Below, piece by piece: positions 15,046-22,415 of a stretch of 27,153 nucleotides of DNA. The notes under the pieces are model-generated. The model was not told the DNA's origin, searched no databases, and saw nothing but the letters and a program-made list of their open reading frames with translations. Within the stretch, counting starts at the first letter, position 1. Every line of letters starts with the position of its first letter. The stretch lies in IMG/VR virus record IMGVR_UViG_3300019776_000231, positions 1 to 27,153 of that record; one strand, 5' to 3'. The DNA is from a virus. The position numbers and the translations under genes are program-made.

Positions 15046-16480
15046 TTATGGAAGCTGAATTATAAGCTGAATCAATAGTCAAGTCATCCAAAGGAACTAC
15101 GCTTGATGGTGCATATACTTTGTCCATTATGCCATCATCAATCTTATCATACCCCTTAGCCAATCGCTTTTCATTTGGTGTAATTTCCCACGACTTATCT
15201 AACCATTCGGATAGTTTAACCATATCATCCTGCATTTCAGGGAAGCTACCGAAATCAAAGTCAAAGTAATATTTTTTACCCTCTGCTTTGGCATAAGGCT
15301 CACATACGAATTTATTAATAGCATCTCTGATCTTACGGGATAACGGACCTACTGCATTATAAATTAGTTGCTTTGGTGCGCTTGATACGTTGCTCATGTT
15401 GCTGGCTTCCTCTGAACCTGAATAGATCATAGGTACATGAAAAGCACTGAATATTTTTTTAGTGTCCAAATTAAGTGATTCAATCAGTTGCAAATCAGTT
15501 GAAGGTAATCCGATTTGTGTCCATTTAAGCGGCCCTGTAGATGGGAATATCCGATCCATTATACTATCACCTGCCTTAGCTTCTTTCATCTTTTGGCTAA
15601 GCAATCCGAGCTGATCTTTGGTCAGTTGTGCTGTATCTCCATCAGGTGATATGAATCCCATAGCACCGCCGTTTTTGATAGTCTTTAGTAACTCGTCTTG
15701 ACCTTCATTTTGCTTTAATACATTTCGGTAAATTGCCTTTAGTGGTGACTGACCGTATAATGAAGCACCCGTAACAGTGAAGTCCGGATTAAATGATTTA
15801 AAGTGATGCACCTGGTTGACGGGTATCTCCGTTTCAGTGATATAGGTCATTGATAACTTATATCCCTGTACAGGCTGAAACATACCACCGGATATAATAA
15901 TGGTAAACTGTGATGGCAGTACATACATTTGAGTCCAAATACGTTTTTCAATCAGCTCTGGACTTGTGCTATTGCCCATCATGTAACCATCCCCTGTACA
16001 TAGAAAAAATCCAGCTAAATCAGTAATCCACTCCTCATAATTTTGCATTGGATTTGGTTGCTCTAATAGCCTTAATATTGGATTCTTTGGATCTTCGACC
16101 TCCTCAAATAACCTTTCTTTTAATTGGATAGCCTTAAGCCTTGCCGATGGATCATCTGAAAAGGACATATTTTCATACGTCTTTAAATCCTTTTTAGTAA
16201 CTCCCTCTTTTACTTCCATCAAAGTATATGAGCATTCAGCAACCTTTTTACTGATCAAATCAATACAGGTGTAAACATCTGCATTTTGCTGAAATCCATT
16301 CTCGACAAACTTCTCTTTATCTTCAAAGTCAATGATCATCTGATCTTTGCCGATCCACTGATATACGTTCTGATTGTAAAGGTTTGCCATTTGCTGCTGA
16401 ATGACTGGCATCATTTGCTGAAGCTGTTGATTAGCCTGCATTTGAATGTCTTTCTCAAACCATTTTGTTAGGATGCCCAT
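15020..16480 (-). CDS. Portal protein
   Basis: This 486-residue protein lies between the large terminase and MuF-like genes and forms the ring through which DNA is packaged. HK97-type portal features are NADVYTCIDLISKKVAECSYTLMEV near residues 65-90, NPILRLLEQPNPMQNYEEWI, FLCTGDGYMMGN, a VHHFKSFNPDFTVTGASLYGQSPLKAIYRNV block, and FSAFHVPMIYSGSEEASNMSN. The N-terminus has an unusual Gln/Met-rich stretch (QMQANQQLQQMMPVIQQQM) that may form a helix or coiled coil. Its ATG lies three bases past the terminase stop. Confidence 0.92.
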   Translation of the reverse strand: MGILTKWFEKDIQMQANQQLQQMMPVIQQQMANLYNQNVYQWIGKDQMIIDFEDKEKFVENGFQQNADVYTCIDLISKKVAECSYTLMEVKEGVTKKDLKTYENMSFSDDPSARLKAIQLKERLFEEVEDPKNPILRLLEQPNPMQNYEEWITDLAGFFLCTGDGYMMGNSTSPELIEKRIWTQMYVLPSQFTIIISGGMFQPVQGYKLSMTYITETEIPVNQVHHFKSFNPDFTVTGASLYGQSPLKAIYRNVLKQNEGQDELLKTIKNGGAMGFISPDGDTAQLTKDQLGLLSQKMKEAKAGDSIMDRIFPSTGPLKWTQIGLPSTDLQLIESLNLDTKKIFSAFHVPMIYSGSEEASNMSNVSSAPKQLIYNAVGPLSRKIRDAINKFVCEPYAKAEGKKYYFDFDFGSFPEMQDDMVKLSEWLDKSWEITPNEKRLAKGYDKIDDGIMDKVYAPSSVVPLDDLTIDSAYNSASINGQRDKIS

Positions 16481-16483
16481 ATT

Positions 16484-17650
16484 TTAAAGCCAATTAAAGG
16501 AATAATCCATTTTTATTTTAGATGCTAATTTATTCAACGCCACGTATCGCAAAGGATCTATCAGGTGATTAAATGAATCAATCGGCTCATTTAACATTTT
16601 GCCCGTTTTATCTTTTTTCCAAATATATGAATTTAATTCCTTTATTAAATTACGTGAATTTGCAGTAACATTTATTTTATATCTTTTAAGGATGTCTATT
16701 CCAGACTTAATACTATCAGGGCCTTTCATTGCAGGATGGATATTAAATCCCTCTGCATATATTTCCTGTATTGATTTGGGTTCTGCTGAATCAGCAACTA
16801 TCTCATGATTAGGACTTATCATGTAATCTCTAAAACGATTGCATAAATCCATGTTAGTTAGTTTAGTTTCGTAAATCATTTCATTTACCCATAGCTGTCC
16901 CTGATTTTCGTAAACCTCAATCAATCCGGATGGATCGTTGGTAAAGCCAAAGTCAAGCCCGTAAGCGATTAACCTGGCATCTTCAGGAATTGCATTACAT
17001 ACCGACCAATTACGGAATATAACCCCTTCAATTTTGCCGGTTAAACCTCTGGCATATACACGCCATAATTCCAGATCAATATCCTTTATGGCTTCAATGG
17101 CTTCATGCTGTTCAGGGCTTAGGAAGTTGTTATGCCTGTGATCTGATATAATTAATCGGTTGCCGGTCTTGCCTATTAGCTTTTCATGCGCCCAAAATTC
17201 AGCCGTAGGGTTATAATCAATAAAAACCTGCTTCCGAGTTCTGATAGCTAACTGCCAATAGATAGCCCAGCTTACACCGTTAGCTTCATTGACAAATAGG
17301 TAATCCCTCTTACCGTTTTTGGCTGATTGCTCATTCTCATATGATGCAAATTCAATGATTGAACCGTTTTTAAAGTAGATAATACGGTCTGTTTTATTCC
17401 ATTGGCTTATGAACTCGGGCAGATAAGTATTGTCCTGATAAATAAACTCCGAATCTCTGTAAGCACCTTTTTTAAGGTTTGGGATAGATTCCCCAACAAT
17501 AGTAATAACTGATTTAGGCTCGTTGATAGCCTTTACAAATAATAACTGAACAATAGAATAGGTTTTGCTTGAAGCTGTACCTCCTTGATTTATTATAACC
17601 TTTTCGGATGCTTCATAGTTAGCCTGATATACTGCTGTACAATCAAACAT
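16484..17650 (-). CDS. terL: Terminase large subunit
   Basis: This 388-residue packaging motor protein has an N-terminal ATPase and a C-terminal RNase H-like nuclease. The Walker A-like motif is GGTASSKT (residues 23-30), a deviant form common in the Terminase_3/PBSX-type family. Walker B is LFVNEAN with Glu122. Nuclease acidic residues are Asp233 in GLDFGFTNDPSG, Asp287 in VADSAEP, and Asp365 in HLIDPLRY. Its start overlaps the small subunit gene by 8 bases. The short length is complete for this family, since both domains are intact. Confidence 0.93.
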   Translation of the reverse strand: MFDCTAVYQANYEASEKVIINQGGTASSKTYSIVQLLFVKAINEPKSVITIVGESIPNLKKGAYRDSEFIYQDNTYLPEFISQWNKTDRIIYFKNGSIIEFASYENEQSAKNGKRDYLFVNEANGVSWAIYWQLAIRTRKQVFIDYNPTAEFWAHEKLIGKTGNRLIISDHRHNNFLSPEQHEAIEAIKDIDLELWRVYARGLTGKIEGVIFRNWSVCNAIPEDARLIAYGLDFGFTNDPSGLIEVYENQGQLWVNEMIYETKLTNMDLCNRFRDYMISPNHEIVADSAEPKSIQEIYAEGFNIHPAMKGPDSIKSGIDILKRYKINVTANSRNLIKELNSYIWKKDKTGKMLNEPIDSFNHLIDPLRYVALNKLASKIKMDYSFNWL

Positions 17651-17933
17651 CTATTTTATTCTCGTTATCTGCTAAGGGAGGAGCTTGATTGTGAATAACA
17701 GGAGCTGGAATGATTAAGTTTAACTGACCATCAACTGATATATCCTGCTTTGGCTTTGACCAGCGATATTCAAAAAACAATTTAATAAAATTATAGTCGC
17801 CTGATTGCACGCCCATTTTAAGCGCATCTAAGGCTATGTTATCCATTGGGGATAATCTCTCTATTAAAGCAATTTCATCTGCCTTAGTCGGTCTGCCTGC
17901 GCCTGGCCGCGCCCCTCCTCTATTCTCTGCCAT
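17643..17933 (-). CDS. Probable terminase small subunit
   Basis: This 96-residue protein begins MAENRGGARPGAGRPTKAD; the GGARPGAGRP block is a Gly/Arg-rich segment common at the N-terminus of small terminase or DNA-packaging proteins. A helical middle follows (ERLSPMDNIALDALKMGVQ) and then a Pro-rich, likely disordered C-terminus. It directly precedes and overlaps terL, the expected position. The protein is short for a TerS, which often has a separate oligomerisation region, so the family call relies on position and the N-terminal motif. A promoter-like box lies 26 bases upstream of its ATG. Confidence 0.75.
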   Translation of the reverse strand: MAENRGGARPGAGRPTKADEIALIERLSPMDNIALDALKMGVQSGDYNFIKLFFEYRWSKPKQDISVDGQLNLIIPAPVIHNQAPPLADNENKIDV

Positions 17934-17958
17934 GTCTGTTTGATTTCGTTTGTTTATT

Positions 17959-17986
17959 CAAATTTACAAATTATTTTTAATATCAA
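17959..17986 (-). promoter_or_regulatory. Possible promoter for the packaging/head genes
   Basis: On the minus strand TTG (17986..17984), 17 bases, then TAAATTTG (17966..17959) fits the Flavobacterium-type TTG-N17-23-TAnnTTTG consensus. It lies across the stop codon of the preceding gene and 25 bases from the small terminase ATG, leaving room for a short leader. This is a plausible start of late transcription. The match is based on sequence alone in an AT-rich stretch. Confidence 0.4.
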
Positions 17987-18332
17987 TTAACTCCGTTTTT
18001 TCATTCACCTCTTTATAAAGTCCTTTCTCCTCTAATATAATTTGATGTAAGGCCATAATGCAGTTTTGTGCTATACTTGCATACTCCCGTTTAACATCGT
18101 TTAACCTGCCTTCCATATCGGCTTCCTGTAAGTCTAAATAGTGCCGGCCTAAGCTCGGTAATATATCGGCTGGCTTAATCCCTTTATAATAATTGGTAGC
18201 TCCAAAATCATTGGAGTTATTGGTGAAGCACTCTGCAATATATTTTAATGCGTAAGGTGAAATATAGTCTGGCCTGATTCGACCTGTATCATCGGAGCGT
18301 ACAGCGCCGGATGGAAAAACTCGGATTTTCAT
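17964..18332 (-). CDS. dATP/dGTP diphosphohydrolase-like protein (DUF5664-like)
   Basis: This 122-residue protein resembles the all-helical dGTP_diPhyd_N/DUF5664 family found in many phages. Matching parts are RSDDTGRIRPDYISPYALKYIAE near residues 12-34, then FGATNYYKGIKPAD and LGRHYLDLQEADMEG with the conserved Arg-His, followed by a helix with NCIMALHQII. Family members usually show GE..D...G..H after RHL; here that part is altered (EADMEGRLNDVKREY), so some metal ligands may be missing. It could trim purine deoxynucleotides or be an inactive relative. It lies between the methyltransferase and terminase genes, in the same direction, preceded by a hairpin. Confidence 0.5.
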   Translation of the reverse strand: MKIRVFPSGAVRSDDTGRIRPDYISPYALKYIAECFTNNSNDFGATNYYKGIKPADILPSLGRHYLDLQEADMEGRLNDVKREYASIAQNCIMALHQIILEEKGLYKEVNEKTELIDIKNNL

Positions 18333-18346
18333 AATGTTTAAGTTAT

Positions 18347-18373
18347 ACCCTATCAGGGATTAGCTGATAGGGT
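18347..18373. repeat. Perfect inverted repeat / hairpin
   Basis: ACCCTATCAG (18347-18356) and CTGATAGGGT (18364-18373) are perfectly complementary, with a 7-base loop. The element sits in the 48-base gap between the methyltransferase stop and the next gene's ATG. No U-run follows on either strand, so it is a poor intrinsic terminator. An mRNA-stability hairpin or a protein-binding operator are alternatives. Confidence 0.75.
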
Positions 18374-18380
18374 GGGTTAA

Positions 18381-19388
18381 TTATTCAAATAATTGTACAG
18401 ACTTAGCCTGTTTTACAAATCTTTTATCTACTTGAGCTAAGTTTAATTTAGCCTGTTTAAAATAGCTATCTTTTAATTCAATTCCAATAGCTCTACGGCC
18501 CATTGATACAGGACTGTAAACCTCACTACCAACTCCCATAAATGGAGTTAATACAACTTCTCCTGGATTAGAATACAATTCTACCAAACGATCTATTACA
18601 TCAAGTTGCAAAGGGTGTACGTGCTTTTCGTCATCTTCCTCTTTACTATCCCTGAAAGGTAAAACATTATCTATTCTAATGTCATCCCAAACAGATGAAG
18701 CATAACGCTGCCAAATATAATGATTGAGCTTTGTGATTTTACCTTCCTCATTAATCCGGTTTAAATGTTCCCACATTTGTTGCTCATTAAGATTTGAGTT
18801 ATTGGCATTATTCCACGCTCTTAAAATATTTGGCAAAATTGGAATTTCACCAGCATAATGATTTATCCCAAATGGATGAGTAACAGGCACTTCGTTCGTT
18901 CCTTTCTTTGTAAATACTAATACATAGTCTGGCATAGCTGTAAAACACTTTGTGCTATCCTCTACGATAAATTTATGCATTAAGCTTTGAACCATTGTTC
19001 TCATTCTAACCTTTAATGGTTCCTTCCAAATAGTTATCCGATTACGATATTCAAAATCATACTTTTCGTGAATCCTTATTATTTCATTTGGAAAATCCCA
19101 TAAATGGCAAGTATTACTAAAAACATCGGTACAATGAACTGCGGATATTCTGCCAGGTTTTGTAACTCTTGATATTTCTTTTACCAAAAATTCATATTGT
19201 TCTAAAAATTGCTCTTTGCTTTCACAATTTGAAAAGTCTTTATCACTTGAGCTATAATTGTAAAGCCCGGCAAAAGGAGGAGAATAAACAGATAGGTCAA
19301 TACTTTTATCTGCCAAAGTAGGCATAACAAGCATACAATCTGAATTATATAAGGCGTAATTTTCGGTTATTAATTGATCTTTTACCAT
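18381..19388 (-). CDS. Site-specific DNA methyltransferase, beta-class (N4-C or N6-A)
   Basis: This 335-residue enzyme would methylate exocyclic amino groups in DNA using S-adenosylmethionine. The catalytic motif is SPPF (residues 36-39, in DLSVYSPPFAGLY). The AdoMet-binding FMGVG motif (283-287) is near the C-terminus, followed by GRRAIGIEL. Catalytic motif first, AdoMet motif last, is the beta-class order. SPPF/SPPY is more often N4-cytosine than N6-adenine, but this cannot be fixed from sequence. The target recognition region would lie between them. It follows the helicase gene by two bases and no restriction nuclease is adjacent, so it looks like an orphan phage methyltransferase. Confidence 0.88.
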   Translation of the reverse strand: MVKDQLITENYALYNSDCMLVMPTLADKSIDLSVYSPPFAGLYNYSSSDKDFSNCESKEQFLEQYEFLVKEISRVTKPGRISAVHCTDVFSNTCHLWDFPNEIIRIHEKYDFEYRNRITIWKEPLKVRMRTMVQSLMHKFIVEDSTKCFTAMPDYVLVFTKKGTNEVPVTHPFGINHYAGEIPILPNILRAWNNANNSNLNEQQMWEHLNRINEEGKITKLNHYIWQRYASSVWDDIRIDNVLPFRDSKEEDDEKHVHPLQLDVIDRLVELYSNPGEVVLTPFMGVGSEVYSPVSMGRRAIGIELKDSYFKQAKLNLAQVDKRFVKQAKSVQLFE

Positions 19389-19390
19389 GA

Positions 19391-20761
19391 TTAAATAAAG
19401 TTAGGTTTAATAATATCTTTGTTAAATTCTTTTGTAATATGATTAAAAACTCCATTGACATTTTTTGTCAGGTTTTCATGTAACATAATTGCCTTTTGTG
19501 TTTTCTGTTCAATTGTATCTAATACCCTTTGCTGACCATCGGAAACAACTAAATCTATGGTCACTTCATTCTTTTGGCCAAATCTCCAAAACCTTCTTAA
19601 GGCCTGATAATATTGCTCGTAGCTCCATGTTGGGAAAAATACAGAATGATTACAATGTTGCCAATTTAAACCAAATCCGGTCATCTTAGCTTTTGTAATT
19701 AATCTCTGAATATTACCATTTGCAAAGTTTAAAAGAATATCCTCTTTTTTATCAATTGACATACTTCCAATAATTTCTACAGCATCCTTATCAAGCTCAC
19801 TAAGTAATGCACTCTCATCATTTAGATTACACCAGTAAACAGAGGTTTTACCAGCGGCAAGCTCAATAGATTTTTCGCATCGGTTTACTATTGTCTGTCT
19901 TTGCTCAAACTTTACCTCAGTCATTGATTTGGCAATAGGTGTAAATAATTGCACCTGACCATTAATATCAATCATCGACTGATTCTTTACAACTACTTTA
20001 TTAACGTATAATGATGGCAAAACATAACGATCATTGGAAAATCCTAAATCTGATGGCATCTTGCAAAGTATTGACCATTGATTTACCCATGCAAAAAAAT
20101 CATTTTCGGCGTGAGGTTTTAAATAAAATTTCTCGCCAATGTTTCGATTAGTACTATCTACACTATTCTGATTATTTTTAAAAAACTTGCCTAACATATC
20201 CATATATCCCATATATCCTAAGGCTTCTGAACTTGTACCTAATTCTATAAAATCATTTGGAGATGGAGTTGCTGTTGATAAAAACCGATATGGTATTTTC
20301 TTTATAAATGCTGTAATCTGATTTTTAATCTTGCCATCAAAGTTTTTCAATATTGAGCTTTCATCTAAAATAACTCCAATAAAATCAGAATCATTAAAGT
20401 AATGTAATCGCTCATAATTGCAGATTACAATTTTTTTAGTATGCTTACCATCTTTAGAATATTCAATGTCATCTATTCCTAATTTCTCAGCTTCTAAAAT
20501 AAATTGAAACGCAACTGCCAAAGGTGTAAGTATCAATACTTTTTTATTGGTATGGTTAATTACATTCTTTGCAATTGATAACTGCATCAAGGTTTTACCT
20601 AATCCAGTGTCGGCAAATACTCCTATCCTACCTTTTAAAATTGCCTTTTCAATAATAAACTTTTGAAAGTCAAATGCAATGTCAGGATAGTAATTTGCTT
20701 TAAATCCGAAATTTCCGATTGAGTGTCGTTTCTTTTCAAGAAACTTTTCGTAATCTGTCAT
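19391..20761 (-). CDS. SF2 (SNF2-like) DNA helicase/translocase
   Basis: This 456-residue protein shows the superfamily 2 motif set. Walker A is TGLGKT (52-57) in GVFADTGLGKTLMQ, motif II is DESS (133-136), and motif III is the STATPSPND block (162-170). The C-terminal domain has an ITKAKMTGFGLNWQHC segment and motif VI-like QALRRFWRFGQ. This resembles SNF2-type phage helicases often found beside a DNA methyltransferase gene. It probably unwinds or translocates on DNA in replication, recombination or modification. No nuclease domain is fused. Its start is preceded by a 100-base structured leader, the longest gap in the window, so expression may be controlled there. Confidence 0.87.
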   Translation of the reverse strand: MTDYEKFLEKKRHSIGNFGFKANYYPDIAFDFQKFIIEKAILKGRIGVFADTGLGKTLMQLSIAKNVINHTNKKVLILTPLAVAFQFILEAEKLGIDDIEYSKDGKHTKKIVICNYERLHYFNDSDFIGVILDESSILKNFDGKIKNQITAFIKKIPYRFLSTATPSPNDFIELGTSSEALGYMGYMDMLGKFFKNNQNSVDSTNRNIGEKFYLKPHAENDFFAWVNQWSILCKMPSDLGFSNDRYVLPSLYVNKVVVKNQSMIDINGQVQLFTPIAKSMTEVKFEQRQTIVNRCEKSIELAAGKTSVYWCNLNDESALLSELDKDAVEIIGSMSIDKKEDILLNFANGNIQRLITKAKMTGFGLNWQHCNHSVFFPTWSYEQYYQALRRFWRFGQKNEVTIDLVVSDGQQRVLDTIEQKTQKAIMLHENLTKNVNGVFNHITKEFNKDIIKPNFI

Positions 20762-20863
20762 AAAATAATAAAGCCCATCGGGTTTGAGTCTGGAACGCCT
20801 CGCCCCCTAATGAGCAGTTTCTAAATGTTTTCGATGCCGGTTCCAGTCGGCTGTACAATAATA
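20762..20863 (-). promoter_or_regulatory. GC-rich structured leader before the helicase gene
   Basis: This is the only sizeable gap in the window and is visibly richer in G and C than its surroundings. On the minus strand CTGGAAC (20846..20840) can pair perfectly with GTTCCAG (20796..20790). CATCG inside that loop (20836..20832) is complementary to CGATG beyond it (20780..20776), which would make an H-type pseudoknot. A competing hairpin pairs GCCG with CGGC across the first arm. An ATG at 20778 opens a 6-codon frame (MGFIIL) whose TGA overlaps the helicase ATG. I match it to no known riboswitch class. A cis-acting regulator is the working idea. Confidence 0.45.
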
Positions 20864-21070
20864 CTAAAATAAATTTAACTTTTTAACTTTTTTATAATTA
20901 TTTGAAAACTCACAATCTTTTAATGTGTCGATGCGTTGTTTGATGCAGCGGATGAATAAATCCGGCTTATTTGGTGCGTAATCGGAAACTATAATTATCT
21001 CACCTGGTTTCAATTTGTCAATAACTGACCAGCTTGCAGCCAGATATTTATCATCAATTAACTCTCCCAT
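20864..21070 (-). CDS. Small unknown protein (68 aa)
   Basis: This frame starts inside the end of the preceding gene (13-base overlap) and ends just before the structured leader. The product begins MGELIDDKYLAASWSVIDKL, has a central KPGEIIIVSDYAPNKPD and IRCIKQRIDTLKD, and ends with a basic stretch (NYKKVKKLNLF). The helix-strand-helix arrangement with a basic tail could be a small winged-helix or nucleic-acid-binding domain, but I do not recognise the family. Its place among replication genes makes a DNA-related role plausible. Confidence 0.6.
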   Translation of the reverse strand: MGELIDDKYLAASWSVIDKLKPGEIIIVSDYAPNKPDLFIRCIKQRIDTLKDCEFSNNYKKVKKLNLF

Positions 21071-21444
21071 GTTTTTTTAGTTGCTTCTAATTCTGTTTTT
21101 AATCGGTTATTTTCATTTACCAATTCCGCCATTTTTAACTGATTATGTCTAAGTAATAGTTGAGCAGTATTATTTTGATTTGCGATTTTATCCAATTTAT
21201 CGGCAAGATCAATCATTTCATTTGCCCGGTCAAGTGATTTTTTAGTATGATCGCTTTTGCCATTCTTATCCTGAAATACTTTTACATCTGTCTGTATATC
21301 GTAAATAAGGCTTTTTAAGCGCATTAAATTTATTGATGGGTATAAAGTATCTTCTAACCATGCGAAAGTTAAACCTATCTCAGCATTTAGGCATGAAAGT
21401 AGTTCTTTTGTATTGGCATCATACTGACTAATAAACTTACTCAA
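21058..21444 (-). CDS. Unknown helical protein (128 aa), TTG start
   Basis: The 128-residue product is almost entirely helical. It has a C-terminal coiled-coil-like segment (residues about 95-124, AELVNENNRLKTELEATKK) and a charged middle (DKNGKSDHTKKSLDRANEM). It probably begins with TTG at 21444, because that codon overlaps the upstream stop as TTGA, mirroring the ATGA overlaps used throughout, and the next Met lies about 40 codons in. I do not recognise a family. Location directly after the RecA/DnaB-fold ATPase suggests a replication accessory or helicase-associated factor, but that is only positional. Confidence 0.6.
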   Translation of the reverse strand: MSKFISQYDANTKELLSCLNAEIGLTFAWLEDTLYPSINLMRLKSLIYDIQTDVKVFQDKNGKSDHTKKSLDRANEMIDLADKLDKIANQNNTAQLLLRHNQLKMAELVNENNRLKTELEATKKTWES

Positions 21445-22415
21445 AATAAATCTCCTTTCTCTGTATCAAAATTTTCATTTATGGGTACTGTGAAATCATT
21501 CGGTAAAATAACATCGTCACCTTTTTCATGCTCAAAGGCATATCGGTCACGACCATTTATGTCCTCATAATATCGGTTAGTTTTCCAATTAAAGTACAAT
21601 GAAGTAGTTCCACGATTTGCAGAACCTTTAGGCTTTGCCTTTTCAACATTTATGATAACTTCATTCTCTTTGTATGCAATTCCATCCTGACGTAAAAATA
21701 CGGGTGGCCTCCAGATATTTATCCATCCCATAGCCTTACGAAATAAAGATTGACCTCCGGCGGCTTGTCTTGCAGTAGCCATTCCATAGTATTTATTTTT
21801 GGTTTCTTTGTCCTCTGTCATTTCCTGTACAGATGGATGCAAAGCTAAAATTACGTGTTTTTTGTTTTTGCTAACAAACCTTCTCATATTACCGATTAAG
21901 TCCTCAATATACAAATCCTGCCTCGTGCCGAATTTACTCATGTCGTGATTTAATTCATTATATGGATCGGCAAATATCAAATGATTATCTCCGCACATTC
22001 CGTATATTTCATCTAAAGAAAACGACCTCTCATTACTGTCAATAATATCAAAGTATTCATCAATCCAATTAACAGCAGCAAAATATTCTTTATCATCTGC
22101 ATGACCTGGCAAGGAAGTAAATATCTGTTTACCGCATCTCTTATGAATTAACTCAGCATATATCTGCTCTACGCTTCCCGTTTCAGGTGAATATATTAAG
22201 GATTTACGCCCGTACTTTTCAGCTTGATTAAATAACAATTCAAAGCAGAATTCTGTTTTCCCTGAATGCGGAGGGCCTAAAACAAAAGTAAATGATCCTG
22301 GCTTAATTGAGTATAATTCATCTAAGCATTTAAACCCTGTATTGTTTCCACGTTGCAAACCTTCGGCACGTAGTTTTTCCAGTTCTTTTTGGATATGTGT
22401 AAACTTTTTTATCAT
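21441..22415 (-). CDS. RecA/DnaB-fold ATPase, probable replicative helicase
   Basis: This 324-residue P-loop protein resembles the C-terminal domain of DnaB/gp4-like helicases without an obvious N-terminal primase or DnaB N-domain. It has TGFKCLDEL before the core, Walker A GPPHSGKT (47-54), an SLIYSPETG segment with the conserved acidic residue after strand 2, Walker B LIFAD (146-150), and VILALHPS. ARQAAGGQSLFRKAMGWINIWRP probably matches the late DnaB motifs. It most likely unwinds DNA at the phage fork, loaded by the DUF1376 protein encoded just upstream, with which it overlaps as ATGA. A RadA/KaiC-like recombination ATPase is an alternative. Confidence 0.72.
   Translation of the reverse strand: MIKKFTHIQKELEKLRAEGLQRGNNTGFKCLDELYSIKPGSFTFVLGPPHSGKTEFCFELLFNQAEKYGRKSLIYSPETGSVEQIYAELIHKRCGKQIFTSLPGHADDKEYFAAVNWIDEYFDIIDSNERSFSLDEIYGMCGDNHLIFADPYNELNHDMSKFGTRQDLYIEDLIGNMRRFVSKNKKHVILALHPSVQEMTEDKETKNKYYGMATARQAAGGQSLFRKAMGWINIWRPPVFLRQDGIAYKENEVIINVEKAKPKGSANRGTTSLYFNWKTNRYYEDINGRDRYAFEHEKGDDVILPNDFTVPINENFDTEKGDLF

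Noticed and set aside
18347-18373. Intrinsic terminator after the beta-class methyltransferase
   Set aside because: The stem is perfect, but neither strand has a following U-run. I list it only as an inverted repeat.
18381-20761. Complete type III or type ISP restriction-modification system
   Set aside because: No nuclease motif is visible in the helicase, and the two proteins are shorter than Res or ISP subunits.
20762-20863. tRNA-like appearance on the plus strand (a GGTTCCAGT segment flanked by GCCG and CGGC)
   Set aside because: The T-loop consensus and 5-bp T-stem are not met, and no matching acceptor and anticodon arms can be built.
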